Numbered from the stretch's first letter, positions 1-5,193 are shown. The stretch is 5,244 bases of DNA from an uncultured Curtobacterium sp. (GCA_913774725.1 CAJYIG010000144.1:1-5244); one strand, 5' to 3'. Translations and numbers: made by a program. The notes: generated from the letters alone by a model not told the origin.

Positions 1-1
1 C

Positions 2-100
2 GTGAGCCTCGCCGCCCTCGTCGTCGTCGGACTCGGCACCGGTCGGACGGGCCGTGGGAGGCCCGACCGTCAGACGAACCGGCGGGCGACCGTCCAGTAG
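2..100 (+). CDS. Possible C-terminal end of a plus-strand membrane protein (partial at left edge)
   Basis: The frame beginning at base 2 is open from the window edge to a TAG stop at 98-100. It reads a short hydrophobic stretch (SLAALVVVGLG) followed by a basic, arginine-rich tail ending in ATVQ, which looks like the end of a last transmembrane helix plus a cytoplasmic tail. Third codon positions are nearly all G or C. If real, it converges on the minus-strand glycosyltransferase and overlaps its last 31 bases. Alternatives cannot be excluded: a plus gene in another frame could end at the TGA at 3-5, or a minus-strand gene could start at the GTG at 39-37 (VPSPTTTRAARLT), although that start has no visible ribosome binding site. 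No family can be named from so few residues. Confidence 0.35.
   Translation: MSLAALVVVGLGTGRTGRGRPDRQTNRRATVQ
40..69 (-). terminator. Terminator-like hairpin directly after the glycosyltransferase stop
   Basis: A perfect 7-bp inverted repeat, CGGTCGG (40-46) with CCGACCG (63-69), encloses a second small stem, GCC (51-53) with GGC (60-62), around a 6-base loop. It begins at the base immediately after the TGA stop (72-70) of the minus-strand glycosyltransferase. No T-run follows, which is common for high-GC actinobacterial terminators. Being symmetric, it could also stop plus-strand transcription arriving from the left edge. Function is inferred from position and structure only. Confidence 0.45.
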
Positions 101-1089
101 GCCCGCATCACGGCCTGCAGGACACCGGCGCCCCGAGGCAGCGGGAACACCTGCTGGTCGAGCGTCGCGGTGAGCAGGCGCGCCATGTGGCGGTCGTCGA
201 CGACCGCAGCGGCCTCGACGCGGGCACGCCGTTCTGCGATCCACGCCTGGTTGTCGCGGATCCACCGGCGGGCCTCACGGTGCTGGGGCGCCCATCCCTG
301 GGCGCGCGCGACCAGCCCCATGGCCAGGTCGATCGCCCACGCCGGAAGCGCGGTCGCGGCCCGCAGCCGTCGGCCGTACAGGGTCGACAGGAAGATCCGG
401 CGGTTCCGCTCGAGCAGGAACATCTTGCGGGCGTTGCGGCTGAACTCGTAGTGGTGCAGGACGACCGCGTCCGGCACGAAGACGACGCGGAGGCCGAGCT
501 GCCACGTGCGCCAGCTGAGGTCGACGTCCTCGTGGTAGGCGAAGTACGTGTCCTCGAAGCCGCCGAGTCGCTCCCAGAGCTCACGGCGCAGGACCAGCCC
601 GGCGCCGGAGGCCGAGGCGACGTCCTGTTCGGTCGCGTGGGCCGTTGCCGGTTCGCCGTACGCGCCGGCCCAGCTCAGGCCGACGACGTGGACCGGGTTG
701 CCGGCGGAGTTCATCGTGTCCGGTCGGTCGGCGAGCCGGATGCTGCCGCTGGCGATGCCGACGTCGGGTCGAGCGGCGACCTCGACGAGGGTGGCGAGGG
801 CGTCCGGGCGGACCTCGGCGTCGGAGTTGACGAGGCCGAGGTAGGTGGTCCGGACACCGGCAGTACCGAGGTTGACACCGCCGGCGAACCCGAGGTTCTC
901 CGCCGGGGTCACGACCCGGAGGCGCGGATCCGCGGGCAGCGTGCGCACGGCGTCCGACGTGCACCCGTTGTCGACGAGCACGACGGAGACGTCGACGTCC
1001 TCGGAGTCGAGGACCGAACGGACGGCGGCGTGCAGGACCGGCTCGTCACCGTACGCCAGCATGACGACGGTGACGTCCCGAGCGGTCAT
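70..1089 (-). CDS. Family 2 glycosyltransferase, rhamnosyltransferase-like (339 aa)
   Basis: Predicted inverting GT-A glycosyltransferase of the GT2 family, of the type that adds a sugar from a nucleotide-sugar donor to a lipid-linked or cell-wall glycan on the cytoplasmic face. Visible motifs are the N-terminal Rossmann-like start (VTVVMLAYG, residues 6-14), VDNG at 39-42 for nucleotide binding, NLGFAGG at 65-71, the DXD-equivalent NSDAE at 88-92, SGAGLVLRRELWERLGGFED at 161-180, and the acceptor-side HEDVDLSWR at 186-194, whose E187/D188 pair is the likely catalytic-base region. HH at 212-213 and the Arg-rich FLLERNRR region also fit WbbL-like rhamnosyltransferases. A hydrophobic segment near 244-262 may bind the membrane. 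The ATG at 1089 overlaps the upstream DUF2304 stop as ATGA, and AGGA lies 9 bases upstream (1102-1099), so the start is well supported and translation is coupled. The sugar specificity is not readable from sequence. Confidence 0.93.
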   Translation of the reverse strand: MTARDVTVVMLAYGDEPVLHAAVRSVLDSEDVDVSVVLVDNGCTSDAVRTLPADPRLRVVTPAENLGFAGGVNLGTAGVRTTYLGLVNSDAEVRPDALATLVEVAARPDVGIASGSIRLADRPDTMNSAGNPVHVVGLSWAGAYGEPATAHATEQDVASASGAGLVLRRELWERLGGFEDTYFAYHEDVDLSWRTWQLGLRVVFVPDAVVLHHYEFSRNARKMFLLERNRRIFLSTLYGRRLRAATALPAWAIDLAMGLVARAQGWAPQHREARRWIRDNQAWIAERRARVEAAAVVDDRHMARLLTATLDQQVFPLPRGAGVLQAVMRAYWTVARRFV

Positions 1090-1454
1090 CCGCGGCGGTC
1101 CTGGTCCGGCAGGCCGGCTGCGTCGACCCGGAGGTCGGGGTCACCGGTCAGGCGCGCGCCCGTGGCGCTGTCAGCACCCGTCGCACTGCCACTCTGACGC
1201 TCGAGCCGGTCGATGCGCTCCTCGAGCAGGGCGCCGTGCTCGGCGAGCACGCGGGTCTTCTCCTCGAGCACGGTGAGCTCTGCGCTCTGCGACACCGAGA
1301 CCATGAACAGCAGGACGATGCAGACGAAGAACCCGAGGTTCGTCGGCACCGAGAAGCCGAGCGCTGCCGCGGTGCCCTCGAGCAGGCCCGGGAAGACCGC
1401 GAGCAGCACGAGGCACGCGACGACGATGCCGAAGACGTACGTGACGACGTTCAC
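1086..1454 (-). CDS. DUF2304 family small membrane protein (122 aa)
   Basis: Matches the DUF2304 pattern: an N-terminal transmembrane helix (about residues 3-25, VVTYVFGIVVACLVLLAVF), a linker with PTNLGFF, a second helix (about 40-54, LGFFVCIVLLFMVSVSQS), then SAELTVLEEKTRVLAEHGALLEERIDRLE (about 57-85). That last stretch has the heptad hydrophobic spacing of a coiled coil. The last ~35 residues are polar, Gly/Ala/Asp-rich and probably disordered. The family has no established function but commonly sits next to, or is fused with, DPM1-like glycosyltransferases, as here. The start is a GTG at 1454, supported by a perfect GGAGGT 9 bases upstream. It overlaps the preceding TGA as GTGA and the following ATG as ATGA, so it is translated as the middle gene of a coupled trio. 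A role as a membrane anchor or adaptor for one of the two glycosyltransferases is my inference. Confidence 0.9.
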   Translation of the reverse strand: MNVVTYVFGIVVACLVLLAVFPGLLEGTAAALGFSVPTNLGFFVCIVLLFMVSVSQSAELTVLEEKTRVLAEHGALLEERIDRLERQSGSATGADSATGARLTGDPDLRVDAAGLPDQDRRG

Positions 1455-2188
1455 GAGCCGGGGACCTCCGAGGTGCGCAGGGCGAGCCGGGGACGCCAGA
1501 GGGCGATCACGAGCGCCATCGCGGCCCGGCCCAGGTAGATCATGGCCTTGAACGGGGCGTGCGACGGGACACCGCCGGCGCGCACCCGCATGGCGACGGG
1601 GATCTGTTCGATGGAGCAGCCCGCACGGGCTGCGAGGACGAGCGACTCCACCGTGTCGCCGAGGTACTCGGCCGGGTAGTGCGCCGCGAAGAGCGTCAGT
1701 GCACGGGGGCCGGCGCCGCGGAAGCCCGACGTGGTGTCGGTCAGCTTGGTCCGGGCGATGCGGGACACGACCGACGCGAGCACCACCATCGCCCAGCGGC
1801 GGGGACCGCGGGTCTCGTAGTCGCCGACCCCGGCGAACCGGGCGCCGATCACGACGTCGTTGCGCTGCAGGGCATCGAGGATCTGCGGGACACCGGAGGG
1901 GTCGTGCTGCCCGTCCGAGTCGACCTGCACCGCGTACCGGAAGCCGTTGGCGACCGCGTACTTGAAGCCCGCGCGCATGGCACCGCCGACGCCGAGGTTG
2001 AACGGCAGGTCGAGCACGGTCGCGCCCGCGGCCCGTGCCACGGCGGCCGTGTCGTCCGCCGAACCGTCGTTCACGACGAGCACGGTGACCCCCGGGAGGG
2101 CGGTCTGGACCTCGCGCACGACGTCGCCGACCACCGCGCTCTCGTTGAACGCGGGCATGACGATGAGTGTCTGCTCGAGCATGGACAT
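1451..2188 (-). CDS. DPM1-like family 2 glycosyltransferase, polyprenyl-phosphate type (245 aa)
   Basis: Predicted GT-A fold glycosyltransferase of the DPM1/dolichol-phosphate-mannosyltransferase-like GT2 subfamily. These usually transfer a sugar from a nucleotide donor to polyprenyl phosphate at the inner face of the membrane. Motifs in order: VMPAFNE (10-16), VVNDGSADDT (38-47), FNLGVGGAMRAGF (63-75), the metal-binding VDSDGQHDP (89-97, with D90 and D92), TDTTSGFRG (150-158), and IPVAMRVRAGGVPSH (196-210), typical of the C-terminal acceptor loop. A hydrophobic C-terminal helix (about 215-230) probably lies on the membrane; there are no true multi-pass helices. I chose the ATG at 2188. The open frame continues upstream to 2449, but that extension is low-complexity (GTP repeats), runs through the terminator and into the next gene, and lacks GT2 homology; the conserved fold starts at residue 6. 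A second ATG at 2182 would remove two residues. It is first in the three-gene operon. Confidence 0.93.
   Translation of the reverse strand: MSMLEQTLIVMPAFNESAVVGDVVREVQTALPGVTVLVVNDGSADDTAAVARAAGATVLDLPFNLGVGGAMRAGFKYAVANGFRYAVQVDSDGQHDPSGVPQILDALQRNDVVIGARFAGVGDYETRGPRRWAMVVLASVVSRIARTKLTDTTSGFRGAGPRALTLFAAHYPAEYLGDTVESLVLAARAGCSIEQIPVAMRVRAGGVPSHAPFKAMIYLGRAAMALVIALWRPRLALRTSEVPGS
1464..1469 (-). promoter_or_regulatory. Strong Shine-Dalgarno for the DUF2304 gene
   Basis: On the minus strand this reads GGAGGT, ending 9 bases before the GTG start at 1454. It lies inside the last codons of the upstream glycosyltransferase gene. It is the best-matching ribosome binding site in the window and decides for the GTG start despite the lack of an ATG. 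It suggests the small protein is made by fresh initiation as well as by coupling through the GTGA overlap. Confidence 0.8.
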
Positions 2189-2195
2189 GCCGTCG

Positions 2196-2201
2196 ATGCT
2201 A
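2196..2201 (-). promoter_or_regulatory. Candidate leaderless promoter -10 element for the three-gene glycosyltransferase operon
   Basis: On the minus strand this reads TAGCAT, matching the actinobacterial -10 core TANNNT, and lies exactly 7 bases before the ATG at 2188. That spacing would place the transcription start on or next to the A of the start codon, giving a leaderless mRNA. This agrees with the absence of a convincing ribosome binding site upstream of this gene. No good -35 match is seen at 17-19 bases upstream. The element is seen; its use is inferred. Confidence 0.5.
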
Positions 2202-2230
2202 CCAACGGGCGACCACTGCTCAGACTCGTC

Positions 2231-2271
2231 CGGCGTGCCCGGCGTGCCCGGCGTGCCCGGCGTGCCCGGCG
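2231..2271. repeat. 9-bp tandem repeat, four perfect copies plus a partial fifth
   Basis: The unit CGGCGTGCC occurs without mismatch at 2231-2239, 2240-2248, 2249-2257 and 2258-2266, followed by CGGCG at 2267-2271 before the pattern breaks. It lies in the 107-base gap between the membrane protein stop and the operon promoter, outside any gene I accept. Because 9 is a multiple of 3, copy-number change would not shift a frame even if translated. The array abuts the hairpin at 2267-2295, the partial unit forming the outer part of one hairpin arm. Such short perfect arrays are prone to slippage. Confidence 0.9.
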
Positions 2272-2295
2272 ACCCGTGGCGCCGCGGGGTCGCCG
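2267..2295 (-). terminator. Perfect 9-bp hairpin, probable terminator of the O-antigen ligase-like gene
   Basis: The arms CGGCGACCC (2267-2275) and GGGTCGCCG (2287-2295) are exactly complementary over 9 bp, all but two pairs G:C, with an 11-base loop. On the minus strand the hairpin begins at the base directly after the TGA stop (2298-2296). No T-run follows; the 9-bp tandem repeat comes next. Its position and stability make termination the simplest reading. It would insulate the downstream operon from read-through. Confidence 0.65.
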
Positions 2296-3603
2296 TCAGG
2301 TCTGGTCGCGCGGCAGGTGCCGCCGCCACGAGCGCCGACGGGCGGCCACGACGATCACGGTGGCGAACACCATCAGACCTGCGCCGTGCAGCAGGTAGCT
2401 CTCCGCGGTGCTCGTCACCGCGAGGAGCACGAGGATCGCGGCCGGCCACACGTAGGCGACACCGGGGAAGGTCGTCGCGGTCACCCAGGCGCGGGCGAAC
2501 GCCAGCCCGCCCGCGACCGCGAGCAGGAGCGCGCCCGCGAGCCCGACCTGCAGGTAGGCGTCGACGAAGGCGGAGAGGCCGGAGGTGAACCGCGCTCCCG
2601 ACGGGTCGACGAGGGTGGTGAACGGGAAGACGTCCTCCGTCGGCCAGGCGCCGACCCAGCCACGCCCCTGCATCGGGTCCTGTTCGCCGAGCAGCCGGAT
2701 CTGCGACCAGAGACCGAGCCGTGTCGCGGTCCCGCCGGCGGCACCGATCTCGGCGAGGACCCGGTGCCGGAACAGCACGGCCAGCACGGCCATGCCCAGC
2801 ACCGCGCCGCCGAGCACGGTGTTGACGACGGGCCGGGTCGTCGGTGCGGCGTGCCGCAGCGCCCAGAGGGCCAGGGCGGTCACGGCCAGTGCGATCATCG
2901 CGATCCCGGTGATGGGGGACTGCACGAGCATGAGCGCGATCACGGCGAGGGCGGTGGAGGCGACGGCCCGCCAGGTCGTCACCGAGCGGGTGAGGAACTC
3001 GACCACGAACGTGACCAGGGCGGTCGCGGCCACGAAGCCCATGAAGTTGCGGTTGCCGCCGATCCCCTGGATGGGTCCGCCGTAGGCGATGTCGCCCCGG
3101 ATGCCGAACGCGGGGATCGGGACGTCGAGCACGAGCCCGGAGAGCACCTCGAGACCGAGCGCCACGACGAGCAGGATGCGGAAGGCGTCACCGGCCGCGC
3201 GGATCACCTGCACGAGGTCGCGGCCGAGCGCCAGGTAGAGCCCGAGTCCGACGAAGCAGACCGTCTCGACCACGCCGCGCAGCGCGTACCAGGAGTACTC
3301 GCTCCACACCACGCTCAGGGCGCAGAAGCCGACGAAGGCGAGCAGCGAGAGGGGCAGGACCCCGTGCCACTCGATCCGGTAGCGCTGCCCGAGCAGACTG
3401 AGCCCGGCGAGCACCACGAGGGTGACGAGCACGGCCCAGGTGCCGGCGGCGCCGACCATCGCGTGGACGGCGGGCTCGCCGAAGGCGAAGAGCAGGATCG
3501 CCGTCGCGAGCGCCTGGCTGAAGCGACCGCCCGCCGAGAAGCCGATCCACGCCGACAGGTAGCGCCGAGCGAGCGCTCGCCTGCTCAGCCCGTGGTCCGT
3601 CAC
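2296..3603 (-). CDS. O-antigen ligase/polymerase family membrane protein (WaaL/Wzy_C-like, 435 aa)
   Basis: Polytopic inner-membrane protein with roughly 11-12 hydrophobic segments (approximately 29-42, 48-71, 81-100, 110-126, 142-160, 187-204, 213-228, 230-249, 260-278, 351-370, 382-397, 404-421). The family polymerises or transfers undecaprenyl-linked glycans outside the membrane. Family-like signatures are the SVVWSEYSWYALRG stretch (97-110), IGGNRNFMGF (181-190), QSPITG (228-233), and a large extracytoplasmic loop at about 280-345 with TRLGLWSQIRLL (294-305) and DPMQGRGWVGAW (309-320). AYLQVGLAG (349-357) then opens the next helix. The usual loop histidine before the YLQ motif is not present here (FVDAYLQ). 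The start is GTG at 3603, chosen because GAGAGGA lies 7 bases upstream; the ATG between them runs into a stop after three codons. The frame stays open far upstream as an antisense artefact across the next gene. Whether it is a ligase or a polymerase cannot be told from sequence. Confidence 0.88.
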   Translation of the reverse strand: MTDHGLSRRALARRYLSAWIGFSAGGRFSQALATAILLFAFGEPAVHAMVGAAGTWAVLVTLVVLAGLSLLGQRYRIEWHGVLPLSLLAFVGFCALSVVWSEYSWYALRGVVETVCFVGLGLYLALGRDLVQVIRAAGDAFRILLVVALGLEVLSGLVLDVPIPAFGIRGDIAYGGPIQGIGGNRNFMGFVAATALVTFVVEFLTRSVTTWRAVASTALAVIALMLVQSPITGIAMIALAVTALALWALRHAAPTTRPVVNTVLGGAVLGMAVLAVLFRHRVLAEIGAAGGTATRLGLWSQIRLLGEQDPMQGRGWVGAWPTEDVFPFTTLVDPSGARFTSGLSAFVDAYLQVGLAGALLLAVAGGLAFARAWVTATTFPGVAYVWPAAILVLLAVTSTAESYLLHGAGLMVFATVIVVAARRRSWRRHLPRDQT

Positions 3604-3610
3604 GCGTCCA

Positions 3611-3617
3611 TCCTCTC
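3611..3617 (-). promoter_or_regulatory. Ribosome binding site deciding the GTG start of the ligase-like gene
   Basis: On the minus strand this reads GAGAGGA, ending 7 bases before the GTG at 3603. It fixes the start among several in-frame possibilities in a frame that remains open for over 500 codons upstream. Confidence 0.75.
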
Positions 3618-3635
3618 GCACCGTGCCGGGAGACT

Positions 3636-3657
3636 TCGACGTATCGCGGAGCGTCGA
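3636..3657. promoter_or_regulatory. Inverted repeat in the divergent intergenic region, candidate operator
   Basis: TCGACG (3636-3641) and CGTCGA (3652-3657) form a perfect 6-bp inverted repeat with a 10-base spacer, so the arm centres are 16 bases apart, about one and a half helical turns. It overlaps the 8-bp palindrome CGATATCG (3655-3662). The site lies between the divergent starts at 3603 (minus) and 3697 (plus), in a gap of only 93 bases that is locally less GC-rich than the coding DNA. A regulator site controlling either or both genes is possible, but TCGA/CGTCG words are common in this kind of genome. I see no convincing -10 for the minus-strand gene in the gap. Confidence 0.3.
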
Positions 3658-3681
3658 TATCGCAGACCGCGATGGTCCGGC

Positions 3682-3687
3682 TAGGTT
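3682..3687 (+). promoter_or_regulatory. Candidate -10 element for the GT-C-like gene, near-leaderless
   Basis: TAGGTT matches TANNNT and ends 9 bases before the ATG at 3697, predicting a transcript with a leader of only about 0-3 bases. This fits the lack of a purine-rich ribosome binding site. The TAG of this element is also the in-frame stop that closes the reading frame upstream, so no earlier start is possible. No clear -35 is present. Confidence 0.42.
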
Positions 3688-3696
3688 CGGCCGTCG

Positions 3697-5154
3697 ATGG
3701 AGCGCCGAGCCGACCCGCCACCGTCGTCCCGTTCGGGGCACCGGGGCGCGGGACGACGTGCCCACCGGCCCCTCGGCCCGGCGTCGGCGGAAGCGCTCGT
3801 CGCGCTCGTCGTGCTCGTCGGAGCGGTCGCGACGGCGTGGTGGCGGCTCGGCGCCGTCGCGCGGGGGACCGCCTGGGCCGAGGACGGCGGGCTGTTCCTG
3901 CGCGAGCGCATCGCGCACGGCGTCGACGGGACGCTCCTGCGTCCCTACGGCGGCTACCTGCACCTCGTCCCACGTCTGGTCGTCGACCTCGCCGTGCACC
4001 GTCCGATCGAGCAGTACGCGCTGACCGTGTCGGCGGCCTCGTGCGTGGTCGTGGGCGTCGTCGCCGCGGCCGTGTTCGTGCTGTCCCGCGACGTCCTCCC
4101 GGGCCGCACGATGCGGCTGCTGCTCGCCGCCGTGCCGGTCGTCCTCCCGCTGGCCCCGGTCGAGATCGCCGGCAACGCCGCGAACCTGCACTGGTACGCG
4201 CTCGTCCTCGTCCCCTGGCTGTTCGCGTACCGAGCGCGGTCCTGGTGGAGCGCGGCGGTCGTCGCGGTGCTCGCCCTGGCGGCGACGCTCACCGAGCTGC
4301 AGGCCGTCGTCTTCCTGCCGCTCCTCGCGCTGGCGTGGTGGCCGGCGCCCCGGGGTGCGCCCGGTCGAGCGGACGGTACCGGCCGCTCGGACGGAGCGGC
4401 GGTGCGGCTCCGTGCCCTCCCGGTGACGGTGGCGGCGCTCGGTGGCGGGACGGCCCAGGTGGTGACGGCCCTGACGACCGAGCGCGCGTCGGAACGTGGG
4501 CACCCGGCCCCGTCCGACGTCGTCGCCGGCTACCTGCTGCAGCCGGTCGCCGGTCTCTGGGACCGGCGGGTGGCCCCGGTGGGCGCAGCGGTCGCCGAAC
4601 ACGGCCCGTGGGTGCTGGTGGGGCCGGCGCTCGCGGTCCTCGCGCTGCTCGTGGTCGCCCTCGTCGTCGCGCCGTGGCGCGCCCGCGTGCTCCTCGTGGC
4701 GCTCGCCGGCGGGTCCGTGGTGGTGTGGACGGCCGCGCTGCTCGCCAACGCCCCGGCGGACGGCCGGTGGAGCACGCTCGACGCCGTCGGGCTCGCCGCC
4801 GTGGGTCCGAGCCGCTACGCAGCCGCCGCCGGCATGCTCCTGCTGTCCGCGGTGGTCCTGTCCGCCGCCCTGCTGGTCGACAGCGGCGCGGGGCGGGTGC
4901 GCCGGACCCGGCCGGGAGGCACGGGGCACGTCCTCCGGTCGGCCCTCGGCTGGTGCGTGGTCGCGCTGGTGGTCGCGACGAGCGTCACGAACGCCGCCCC
5001 GGGCGCGTCGACGCGGAGCGACGGTCCGGAGTGGGCACCGCAGGTGCGGGACGCGGAGCCGTCGTGCCGGGCCGACCCGACGCGGTTGCTCGAGGTGCGG
5101 ACGGCACCGTGGTCGGCCCAGGTGCCCTGCGCCCTGGTCCTGCGGGACCGCTGA
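3697..5154 (+). CDS. Polytopic membrane protein, GT-C glycosyltransferase-like (485 aa)
   Basis: An integral membrane protein with a basic, disordered N-terminus (1-30) and about 10-12 hydrophobic segments (roughly 32-50, 108-129, 139-152, 164-178, 184-198, 202-215, 240-259, 304-325, 330-350, 376-394, 413-430). After the first helix comes WAEDGGLFL (60-68): an acidic pair (E62, D63) in the first extracytoplasmic loop, where GT-C enzymes carry their catalytic or metal-binding acid. Other conserved-looking features are RPYGGYLHLVPRL (82-94), GNAANLHWY (159-167) and PSRYAAA (371-377). The C-terminal tail (about 431-485) should lie outside the membrane and contains C457 and C477, which could form a disulfide. 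GT-C enzymes transfer sugars from polyprenyl-phosphate donors, which would fit a DPM1-like enzyme nearby. This assignment rests on topology and short motifs only; an uncharacterised transporter-like role is possible. The ATG is the only start consistent with the upstream in-frame TAG. It is divergent from the ligase-like gene. Confidence 0.85.
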   Translation: MERRADPPPSSRSGHRGAGRRAHRPLGPASAEALVALVVLVGAVATAWWRLGAVARGTAWAEDGGLFLRERIAHGVDGTLLRPYGGYLHLVPRLVVDLAVHRPIEQYALTVSAASCVVVGVVAAAVFVLSRDVLPGRTMRLLLAAVPVVLPLAPVEIAGNAANLHWYALVLVPWLFAYRARSWWSAAVVAVLALAATLTELQAVVFLPLLALAWWPAPRGAPGRADGTGRSDGAAVRLRALPVTVAALGGGTAQVVTALTTERASERGHPAPSDVVAGYLLQPVAGLWDRRVAPVGAAVAEHGPWVLVGPALAVLALLVVALVVAPWRARVLLVALAGGSVVVWTAALLANAPADGRWSTLDAVGLAAVGPSRYAAAAGMLLLSAVVLSAALLVDSGAGRVRRTRPGGTGHVLRSALGWCVVALVVATSVTNAAPGASTRSDGPEWAPQVRDAEPSCRADPTRLLEVRTAPWSAQVPCALVLRDR

Positions 5155-5193
5155 CCCGGGTGGGCGCACGAGCACGGTGTCCGGGCGCGGAGC

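Noticed and set aside
997..1014. Perfect 7-bp inverted repeat GTCCTCG / CGAGGAC with a 4-base loop
   Set aside because: It lies within the N-terminal coding region of the second glycosyltransferase and is built from ordinary GAG/GAC codons; no positional reason to call it regulatory.
187..1197. Plus-strand 336-codon open frame antisense to the second glycosyltransferase
   Set aside because: It contains no recognisable domain, and the opposite strand carries clear GT2 motifs in a complete coupled gene.
2231..2271. CRISPR-like array
   Set aside because: The units are 9 bp and directly adjacent with no spacers, so this is a simple tandem repeat.
2189..2449. N-terminal extension of the DPM1-like glycosyltransferase with GTPGTPGTPGTP repeats
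   Set aside because: The extension is the translated tandem repeat, terminator and end of the adjacent gene in another frame. The GT2 fold begins right after the ATG at 2188, which also has a -10 box at leaderless spacing.
3569..3580. 12-bp perfect palindrome GCGAGCGCTCGC
   Set aside because: It falls in codons for Arg/Ala near the start of the ligase-like gene and is likely a by-product of GC-rich codon choice. It could be an operator, but nothing else supports that.
3635..3663. Possible sigma-70 type promoter TTCGAC-17 bp-TATCGC on the plus strand
   Set aside because: Both boxes match the consensus poorly, and the TANNNT at 3682-3687 explains the gene start better.
2167..3684. Plus-strand 505-codon open frame antisense to the ligase-like gene
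   Set aside because: The product is a low-complexity Glu/His/Gly/Arg-rich string, a typical shadow of a membrane protein gene on the other strand. No ribosome binding site or motif supports it.
3604..5175. Minus-strand open frame of over 500 codons continuing upstream of the ligase-like gene, antisense to the GT-C-like gene
   Set aside because: Its translation is Arg/His/Gly/Asp-rich without any domain or hydrophobic pattern, whereas the plus strand encodes a coherent multi-pass membrane protein. Long antisense frames are expected in very GC-rich genes.
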